Source: Thermoprotei archaeon (lineage in GTDB: Archaea > Thermoproteota > Thermoprotei_A > Sulfolobales > WANQ01). Taken from it: a stretch of DNA of 7,437 nucleotides. Position numbers and translations under genes: made by a program. Location of the stretch: positions 1 through 7,437 of the forward strand of contig JALWGO010000272.1 in NCBI GenBank assembly GCA_027038805.1. The letters run 5' to 3'. The notes under the pieces were generated by a model. It did not search any database, was not told the DNA's origin, and worked only from the letters and a program-made list of their open reading frames with translations. Shown one piece after another: positions 1 through 5,800 of this stretch; position 1 is the stretch's first letter; each line of letters begins with the position of its first letter.

Positions 1-1110
1 TAGAGATGTTAATGCTTTATACAATATGTCTGTGAAATCTCTATTACTAAAACTTGTTAAATCAACGAGTAGAGCTATAGAATAGGAATGTATTTTTTTC
101 ATCTCCTTAGATATAAGGATACCCTTGGATAAAGATTTTTTCCAATGTATCTGACTTAAATCATCACCTGGAACATACTGGCGTGCACCATAATATTCTC
201 CTCTTCTCGACGATAAAACCTTAGGTACTAGTTCTACTTCACCTATACTCCTTACATCAGCATGCTCTAATACTTCACTAGGTATACGGACAAGAAGTTT
301 ACGCGCAGCTAGAAGAGCCATCTTGACTTTTGGCATAACCTTTACAGTAACCTTTACCGTCTGGTAAAGCCTTGTTAAATGGAATACGTCTTCAATAAAA
401 AAGTCCAAATATATATCATGGATGCCCGGCTCTGAGGCGCTTATTATAAGTGGTATCCTAATAGTTTCCCTAGGCTTTACATTTATTTTAGGTACTCTTA
501 CGTTAATGCCGCTGTCAATTCTCTTTACCTTTATTAAAACATGAACAAGTATTTTTGATTTATTTGAAAATAATATATCCTTTCTAACCGTTTCTCCTTC
601 AAGTATGCTGACTTTCATCTGATTCGCTATTTGTATTTTTCTCTTTACTTCTAAGTATATAACACCGCCAATAATCGTAGTTGTTACCAGTAACAATATT
701 GAGACAATAACTATTTGTACATTCATAAATGCTAGTATGAATCCTAAGAAGCTTGTTACTACTAATATAAAAGAGGAATAAGGCCACCTATTAGTATCAA
801 TAGATAATGCATCCGAAAAAGCAAAGACATAGAATACAAAGGATACACTCATAAACAACAATAATATATGGGATATGGGGTATCCCATAGGGATTAAACC
901 GAGAGAAAACAATAATATAACATGAAGTATTAAGCCCTTATATGAGGGATGATACTGCCTCAAATATATTATTAATAATATTATAATTGATGCAACCGAG
1001 AGGTTCTCTAAGATATTCTTTGTAACGGATACATATATAGCTGATAATAATACGATGAGTAGAGCCGAAACCACTGCAATTCTATTAAATATTTTGGGGT
1101 CAAGCGTCAT
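1..1110 (-). CDS. DUF58 family membrane protein, 3' end cut by window edge
   Basis: The 370 visible residues have no stop before the left edge, so the C-terminus is missing. Residues about 11-150 hold several hydrophobic segments (near 11-30, 38-50, 58-98 and 112-151). A beta-rich segment at about 160-260 begins with the DUF58-like pattern LEGETVRKDILFSN. The family signature follows at about 310-326: ARQYVPGDDLSQIHWKKS, the R-x-Y-x-PGDD-x3-IHWK motif of DUF58. After it comes ALLVDLTS (346-353), the start of the von Willebrand A-like fold. DUF58 proteins are typically encoded with MoxR AAA+ ATPases and thought to be their partners at the membrane; the exact reaction is unknown. The ATG at 1110 overlaps the upstream stop as ATGA, with a GGGTG site ten bases before it, so this start is well supported. 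The metal-site motif looks degenerate (D-L-T-S-F-S instead of D-x-S-x-S). Family assignment is firm. Confidence 0.93.
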   Translation of the reverse strand, partial: MTLDPKIFNRIAVVSALLIVLLSAIYVSVTKNILENLSVASIIILLIIYLRQYHPSYKGLILHVILLFSLGLIPMGYPISHILLLFMSVSFVFYVFAFSDALSIDTNRWPYSSFILVVTSFLGFILAFMNVQIVIVSILLLVTTTIIGGVIYLEVKRKIQIANQMKVSILEGETVRKDILFSNKSKILVHVLIKVKRIDSGINVRVPKINVKPRETIRIPLIISASEPGIHDIYLDFFIEDVFHLTRLYQTVKVTVKVMPKVKMALLAARKLLVRIPSEVLEHADVRSIGEVELVPKVLSSRRGEYYGARQYVPGDDLSQIHWKKSLSKGILISKEMKKIHSYSIALLVDLTSFSNRDFTDILYKALTSL

Positions 1111-2015
1111 TTTAATCTTACACCCAAGAATAACCTATAAACAACTATAGCAAATGCCGCTACAATTAGTGGAGTTATACCATAGGAGTTCAATAAAGAT
1201 GTAAAATATATTATTCTCTCTCTAAGTAATTCCTGCGTACTTTTAGGTATATGTACTTGATCTAAATATACTTTCTTCCCACCTAGTAAGACATTAGCAA
1301 AATCATTGTTGTTTTTAATACCAAGCATAACGTTCAACCAGATACTTGGATCGCTTATTATAATTATTTCTCCAGCCCCTAGTTTCCTTATGACACCTAC
1401 TATGAAAGGACCTGTAGGTTCATCAGGACTCCATGAGCTGCTATTATCTAAGTCTAAATATGAAAACCTCGAAGAACGCATTAATATTTCATTTTCGTTT
1501 ATGTCTCCTTCAATAATAGATGCATAATTAAGAACTACCGTATATGTTTTATTATTTATTCGTGCTTCTACTTCTGGTAGATGAGGATCCTTGTAGTAAT
1601 ACAATGGATCCATGAGAACACCAGTTGCATTAAAATGTAAATCCACGTTTAATCTATATAACAATTGATTACCAGCTGGTGAGAAATCGTCTAATACTAT
1701 TAGAGTACCTCCTCTAATAACAAATTTTTCTAGAAGCCTTATTTCTTGACTAGTATAGTTCTCATAAGATATCGTAACTAATACCGTATTTTTCAACAAT
1801 ATATCATTTGAAGTTATAGAGCTAAGTTCTCTTGTAAAGTCAAACCTTGTTAAAATTACAGTTACGTTGAATAGATTAACAAAACTGCTATAGCCATTCC
1901 AGAACGGGTTTTCTACATAGAAGTTCATTGTCGACGGATAATAGATTAGAAGATAAGATGCTAGTGAGATAAGTATAATTGATATTAAAATAATCCATTT
2001 ATACTCTATATACAT
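1107..2015 (-). CDS. DUF4350-type membrane-anchored protein
   Basis: The 302-residue protein has an N-terminal membrane segment (about 7-25), a large middle domain and a C-terminal membrane segment (about 280-297) ending in a basic tail (GVRLK). The middle domain shows the DUF4350 pattern, a glutamine-amidotransferase-like fold without evident catalytic residues. GGTLIVLDDFSPAGNQLLYR lies at about 102-121, GAGEIIIISDPSIWLN at about 213-228, then an FANVLLGG segment and YLDQVH at 250-255, where relatives often have a D/E-x-x-H motif. Five N-x-S/T sequons (N50, N86, N129, N155, N191) all lie between the two membrane segments, which fits an extracytoplasmic domain. The start at 2015 overlaps the end of the preceding gene by 17 bases and has a strong AGAGGT site. 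The stop overlaps the DUF58 start. DUF4350 proteins accompany DUF58 and DUF4129 in MoxR loci; their molecular role is unknown. Confidence 0.85.
   Translation of the reverse strand: MYIEYKWIILISIILISLASYLLIYYPSTMNFYVENPFWNGYSSFVNLFNVTVILTRFDFTRELSSITSNDILLKNTVLVTISYENYTSQEIRLLEKFVIRGGTLIVLDDFSPAGNQLLYRLNVDLHFNATGVLMDPLYYYKDPHLPEVEARINNKTYTVVLNYASIIEGDINENEILMRSSRFSYLDLDNSSSWSPDEPTGPFIVGVIRKLGAGEIIIISDPSIWLNVMLGIKNNNDFANVLLGGKKVYLDQVHIPKSTQELLRERIIYFTSLLNSYGITPLIVAAFAIVVYRLFLGVRLK
1121..1125 (-). promoter_or_regulatory. Ribosome binding site of the DUF58 gene
   Basis: The minus strand reads GGGTG ten bases before the ATG at 1110, inside the final codons (Leu-Gly-Val-Arg) of the DUF4350 gene. 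Together with the ATGA stop/start overlap it supports the chosen start. Confidence 0.45.
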
Positions 2016-4080
2016 ATCTGATTACCTCTTCTATTAATTTTAATAATTTCTCTCTCTCATTAGAATTTAATCCTGTTTTTGAGTAAAGTTCTTTTTCAAT
2101 TAGTATTATTATTATATAAATTTTTTCGGCAATATAGTTAGGCATATATTTGATTATCCGAGTTACATATTCTCTTAATGTCTCAGAGGGTAATGGCTCC
2201 GAATATTTTTTACTTAATACGAAAAGCATTTCTAGGAACTTGTCTATAATAATGTCCTTCTTTAACCTATATTCAATCTTTATTAGATGTAAAGCAGACT
2301 TATCTATCACTATATTTACTTGTTTCTTAGTTGGTGTTTTCTCAAGCGTCTTAATCGATACTATATCCTCTTTACCTAGTATCGAAGGTTTATGATCTCC
2401 TATTACATTAACTTTCTTCTCCAATCTTCTTGATTCCCTAGATCTTTTATAGATACTAGTTTTTACTATTGCAGGTGCAACAATAATTGTAGCTGCTATA
2501 TACGATACTATACCGATTATTGCGTATATATTTACATAGTTTACTCTCAGCGTCCTATTTACCACGGGATACCATGGCTCTATAGGTTTTACAGTTAAAT
2601 TTAGGGTCACTAATCCACCAATAATATTTGCACTTGTAATAGGGAAAGATACATTGAAGAGGCCCTTACCGTCAGTAAATGCTCTCTCATTTCCTACAAT
2701 AATGGATGCATTTACAACCGGTCTACCATAGTAGTCCAACACGCTACCGGCAATTCGTAATTCTTGTACAGGATAGACTATGGTCTGAGGATAATTAATA
2801 CTAACATATATGGGTATGTGCTGCACTATTATTGGAAGCCTTACAGAGTCAGGAGAAAATTGTCCATGGCTTAGCAGTGTTATATTTATGAAGTGCTGCC
2901 CAACTGATATATTTGATGGTAGCCTTATCCTTATCGTACGATAACTACTAGCAATATATAATGATATATTAGCTATATTCTCCTGATCTAGGAGTATCCT
3001 TAATACTCTGTTAATAGCTGCCTTAGGAGGCATTATTCTAACTCTAAATGTAAGATTTGAGCCTACATAGGCTGTTGTTTTACCCGTGACGTTTAATTTA
3101 CTTCTATAATAATAATATGTAATATTTAGTATTCTATAGGATCCAGAGTAATTATCTCTTAACGGAGGTGTATACACTATATAAATTGATGAATTAAATT
3201 TAACAAGACCCGGTCTCATAACTCTCCATAGGTAATAGAAGTGTGGAATAGTTACGTTAATATAGAATATTCCCTTACTATTAGTTAATACATCCATGTC
3301 TATTAGTCTTTTATCCCGTACATAAACATGCATTCTTAACGTTCTATTAGCAAGAGGAACGCCGTCCTCACTAATGAGAATACCTTTTAATACCAGTAAT
3401 CCACCTGGATATATGCTATGATTATAATAGTATACCATTATTGTTGTATTGATCTTGTTAGGAGATTTTATCGTTGATACCTCAATTTTTGTTTCTAAGT
3501 CCTGCTTTAATGCATACAACTTGTTTAATAGTTTATCCAACCTCTTAAACAATAGCTCAAGTTCAACTGTATATTCTAAGAATCTAGGCCTATATTCATG
3601 TGCAACATATATTGATAGATGCTTTTTAAACTCATACCAGGCTTCAAGAAGTTCTCCGAGAGTTTTATTAGCCTTAAATAAGTATAAGGCTGCCTTACTA
3701 ATTGATTCGTTTGCTGCTACCAGGTTCTTCTCTTCTAAATACTTCTCAGTATTATTGAGCTCATACACAGTGTTATTTATAAGCGATGCGAGCTCGCTGA
3801 TAAGCTCATTTAATTTAACCATAATTAACCGTACATCGTATGGCACCGAGGCATTCTTTAAAATACTTATCTGAGATAACGATTCATTTAAGTTTAGGTC
3901 ACTTAATTCTTTTAATACATTAATATAAATTATTACAAGGCTTATTGGATCGAGGCTTTTCTCTATTTTATTTGGATCTACGTGCGGTTCTCTTATCAAT
4001 GCTGCCCTACTAATAGGGGCAGCAAATAATGCTGTAACAACCATTATTAGTAGCGCTACGATACTTACCCTAGATACCAA
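1999..4080 (-). CDS. Large secreted membrane-anchored protein with Ig/transthyretin-like domains and cytoplasmic DUF4129-like tail
   Basis: The 693-residue protein starts with a signal peptide (about 1-26, ending ALFAAPISRAA). Next come a helical, coiled-coil-like region (about 40-200) and beta-rich extracytoplasmic domains. Two carry the transthyretin/carboxypeptidase-regulatory-like pattern: EDGVPLANRT with TNSKGIFYINV (about 238-277), and DYYGRPVVNAS with TDGKGLFNVSF (about 449-479). A membrane segment at about 516-540 is followed by a basic stop-transfer stretch (KRSRESRRLEKK). The C-terminal helical domain (about 605-693), with PSETLREYVTRI and LIEKELYSKTG, resembles DUF4129. I count about 22 N-x-S/T sequons before the membrane segment and none after it, supporting this topology. 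No transglutaminase domain is visible, although one is fused to DUF4129 in many bacterial relatives. The start is TTG, chosen because a GGTGGGAG site sits directly before it; an ATG at 4044 would halve the signal peptide. The 5' end overlaps the previous gene by 11 bases. The DUF4129 call is moderate; the architecture is well supported. Confidence 0.82.
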   Translation of the reverse strand: MVSRVSIVALLIMVVTALFAAPISRAALIREPHVDPNKIEKSLDPISLVIIYINVLKELSDLNLNESLSQISILKNASVPYDVRLIMVKLNELISELASLINNTVYELNNTEKYLEEKNLVAANESISKAALYLFKANKTLGELLEAWYEFKKHLSIYVAHEYRPRFLEYTVELELLFKRLDKLLNKLYALKQDLETKIEVSTIKSPNKINTTIMVYYYNHSIYPGGLLVLKGILISEDGVPLANRTLRMHVYVRDKRLIDMDVLTNSKGIFYINVTIPHFYYLWRVMRPGLVKFNSSIYIVYTPPLRDNYSGSYRILNITYYYYRSKLNVTGKTTAYVGSNLTFRVRIMPPKAAINRVLRILLDQENIANISLYIASSYRTIRIRLPSNISVGQHFINITLLSHGQFSPDSVRLPIIVQHIPIYVSINYPQTIVYPVQELRIAGSVLDYYGRPVVNASIIVGNERAFTDGKGLFNVSFPITSANIIGGLVTLNLTVKPIEPWYPVVNRTLRVNYVNIYAIIGIVSYIAATIIVAPAIVKTSIYKRSRESRRLEKKVNVIGDHKPSILGKEDIVSIKTLEKTPTKKQVNIVIDKSALHLIKIEYRLKKDIIIDKFLEMLFVLSKKYSEPLPSETLREYVTRIIKYMPNYIAEKIYIIIILIEKELYSKTGLNSNEREKLLKLIEEVIRYVYRV
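2024..2029 (-). promoter_or_regulatory. Ribosome binding site of the DUF4350 gene
   Basis: The minus strand reads AGAGGT eight bases before the ATG at 2015. It is the cleanest Shine-Dalgarno match in the window and sits within the last codons of the upstream gene. It therefore supports independent re-initiation at this start despite the 17-base overlap. Confidence 0.6.
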
Positions 4081-4351
4081 ATACTCCCACCACAGTAATT
4101 ATTCTAAATGCTATTATTATTATTAAAACAATTAATAGAATAGTACTTATTTTGCCGAGGTATTCTTCTACCTTTGGATGAAAGGGCGACATTGTAGAGC
4201 GTAGCATGATGAATGCTAGTATTTGTAGTGCAGCATATATATCTACTCTCCATTCACCGAATAGAGATAAACCTATATTTATAATAGATACTATTATTGA
4301 ATAATATAATAGCAACTTGTACTCCTTTGGTATGACTTCTAAGATCTTCAT
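4070..4351 (-). CDS. Small polytopic membrane protein, unrecognised
   Basis: I do not recognise this 93-residue protein. It has about three hydrophobic stretches: about 12-30 (LLLYYSIIVSIINIGLSLF), about 36-51 (VDIYAALQILAFIML) and about 68-92, which ends in the aliphatic run STILLIVLIIIIAFRI. A polar, partly charged loop (STMSPFHPKVEEYLGK, about 52-67) links the last two. It is a genuine gene rather than a shadow: its ATG overlaps the upstream stop as ATGA, its end overlaps the downstream TTG start by 11 bases, and no other reading frame on either strand fills this interval. A GGAG sequence lies about eleven bases before the start. Its place next to the DUF4129-like gene suggests a small subunit of the same membrane complex, but this is inference from position only. 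Confidence 0.75.
   Translation of the reverse strand: MKILEVIPKEYKLLLYYSIIVSIINIGLSLFGEWRVDIYAALQILAFIMLRSTMSPFHPKVEEYLGKISTILLIVLIIIIAFRIITVVGVFGI
4084..4091 (-). promoter_or_regulatory. Ribosome binding site deciding a TTG start
   Basis: On the minus strand this reads GGTGGGAG, followed by TAT and then TTG at 4080. It combines GGTG and GGAG, both complementary to the archaeal anti-Shine-Dalgarno sequence, and gives 3 to 7 bases of spacing. It lies inside the end of the upstream 93-residue gene and favours the TTG over the in-frame ATG at 4044. Confidence 0.6.
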
Positions 4352-5055
4352 ACTTCGACCAACTCCATATTTAGCGTACCATGCTCATAGACGTAATTAT
4401 CTAATAAAATAGGCTTCTTCTGCATCTCTGCTATTGTAGATCCTATTAAGCTCGCTATAATTATCCACGATTCAAAGTCTTCTATTTTGTCGCTTATCTT
4501 ATTTACAGTTATGCGGTATTTATTATCTCTCTTTGAAACAAATACTTCGACGGACGATCCTATTAGTGATATCAATAATTCTTTAATCAACGCATTCAAA
4601 GTATTCAAGTCAACATTTTTTCCTACTTCCTCTAATAAACTCTTCAAAATCTTTTGAATTGGTATTTCAAGCATCACCATGAGCTTATCTTTATAGACTG
4701 TAATGAACCTATTTGCAGGCTTTGTGTATTCCATACTTACTCTCCCTATCGGCAATAATATTGAAGTTGCCTTACATATTGTTGAAGGACAAAGATACAT
4801 TTTTTTATCATGGATAAGGAATTCCTCGAGTATTCTCCTGGTATTTTGCTTGAAGGCTTCTGCCTCTATTTGCAGTATTCTGCTAGCTCTACTTTCAGCT
4901 CCTAAACCTATCGGTAACATAGCTATGCCTATTAGAAGAAATGATGCACTAGCTATTCGTAGCTCTGCTGAATTAATTATAGTTAGAGATAGAAGTAATG
5001 AGACTAAACTCCCAAGTAATATATTAACCGCTAGCAATACCAGTAATCTATTCAT
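4348..5055 (-). CDS. Two-segment membrane protein with cytoplasmic domain, function unknown
   Basis: The 235-residue protein has two close membrane segments (about 4-25 and 33-52) followed by a soluble domain of about 180 residues. That domain has a helical linker rich in charges (about 54-84), a strand with the motif KKMYLCPSTICKATSILLP (Cys89 and Cys94), and a helix-rich part (about 132-168). A pair of strands follows (SSVEVFVSKRDNKYRITVNK, about 167-186), then a hydrophobic helix (about 194-209) and a final acidic strand (NMELVEV). There are no glycosylation sequons, which fits a cytoplasmic location. From memory, the order of elements resembles a haloarchaeal family of two-segment membrane proteins (DUF7982); I cannot verify this and do not rely on it. 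The start is supported by an AGGTG site lying inside the end of the preceding gene, five bases upstream of which the reading frame ends. The stop overlaps the next ATG. No enzymatic motif is visible. Confidence 0.8.
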   Translation of the reverse strand: MNRLLVLLAVNILLGSLVSLLLSLTIINSAELRIASASFLLIGIAMLPIGLGAESRASRILQIEAEAFKQNTRRILEEFLIHDKKMYLCPSTICKATSILLPIGRVSMEYTKPANRFITVYKDKLMVMLEIPIQKILKSLLEEVGKNVDLNTLNALIKELLISLIGSSVEVFVSKRDNKYRITVNKISDKIEDFESWIIIASLIGSTIAEMQKKPILLDNYVYEHGTLNMELVEV

Positions 5056-5060
5056 ATTTA

Positions 5061-5789
5061 TCAGACACCTAGTATACTTCTCGTTACTATCAATACCCTA
5101 GCAGCATAGTCGAAAACTAAGCCTTTTTTGAAGCCTAATATAATTTTAGATAAATTACCAATAATACTAATTATCATGTATATTAAATTAGGATAGAATA
5201 TAATTGTTACATATAAAGCATCAATAAATAATAGCTTGGAGTAATTACTATTAACTCGTCTTATATCTACGCTATAGTAATCAGAACCTATAGCTAGACT
5301 TTCTATTAGCGGTCCTGCAATGGCATATATTGTGTAATAAATATAGTCTGAGATAATACTTATTTTAGAAAGAAATGAAAACATATACGCTAACAACAGT
5401 ATAATCCACATAAACAATAATTCTGCGTCAATTCCTTGCATATTAAATATATTTCTTAACTTACCGTTGAACTCCGTAGATGTATTGTTTAATACAAGTA
5501 TACTTATAAAAAGTATAGTATAGGTTATCCCAAGCATTATATTAGAGTCTACAATCTTAACATAGACCAATAATAGTGACGTCACATAAGATAAAACTAT
5601 AAGAACAATCAAGTTTCCAAGATTCGAAAACAGTATTCTTATATTGACTAGAATTATTGCTAGAAATCCATACATGTAAAGCAATTCTTTTAATCCTATT
5701 CTAGGGTTATATACCATTAGAATAAATAATCCAACATATATTGAAATCATCAATAGATATTTGTGGAAATACTGTTTATACGCGGGCAT
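5061..5789 (-). CDS. Polytopic membrane protein, unrecognised
   Basis: This 242-residue protein is mostly membrane. Hydrophobic segments lie at about 11-27, 37-54, 58-77, 83-101, 123-141 and 186-212, so about six spans. A weaker segment at about 147-168 contains YAIAGPLIESLAIGSDYYSV. The C-terminus (about 216-242, GFKKGLVFDYAARVLIVTRS) is basic and probably cytoplasmic. I recognise no catalytic motif or named family. The gene starts eleven bases after the archaeosortase stop, with only a weak GGTAA-type site, and ends five bases before the next start, so it is almost certainly co-transcribed and translationally linked with both neighbours. Position suggests a membrane partner of the archaeosortase or of the DUF58-type module. 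Reading it as a degraded transporter is possible, but nothing in the sequence supports it. Confidence 0.78.
   Translation of the reverse strand: MPAYKQYFHKYLLMISIYVGLFILMVYNPRIGLKELLYMYGFLAIILVNIRILFSNLGNLIVLIVLSYVTSLLLVYVKIVDSNIMLGITYTILFISILVLNNTSTEFNGKLRNIFNMQGIDAELLFMWIILLLAYMFSFLSKISIISDYIYYTIYAIAGPLIESLAIGSDYYSVDIRRVNSNYSKLLFIDALYVTIIFYPNLIYMIISIIGNLSKIILGFKKGLVFDYAARVLIVTRSILGV
5066..5070 (-). promoter_or_regulatory. Ribosome binding site of the 235-residue protein gene
   Basis: The minus strand reads AGGTG ten bases before the ATG at 5055. It overlaps the last codons (Leu-Gly-Val-stop) of the upstream polytopic membrane protein, so the stop lies between the binding site and the start. 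This arrangement suits translational coupling. Confidence 0.5.
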
Positions 5790-5800
5790 AGTAGTTTACC

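Noticed and set aside
599..787. Minus-strand 62-codon frame within the first 1110 bases
   Set aside because: It is out of frame with the DUF58 gene that covers the whole interval and carries the family signature.
3449..3874. Plus-strand open frame of 141 codons opposite the large Ig-domain gene
   Set aside because: Ser- and Leu-rich translation that mirrors helical coding on the other strand; no motif, and it breaks the otherwise uniform operon.
1999..4080. Transglutaminase domain in the DUF4129-like protein
   Set aside because: No Cys-His-Asp arrangement is present; the outer region contains almost no cysteine and looks helical and Ig-like.
4703..5101. Plus-strand open frame of 132 codons opposite the 235-residue protein gene
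   Set aside because: It spans a junction between two well-supported minus-strand genes and has no recognisable content.
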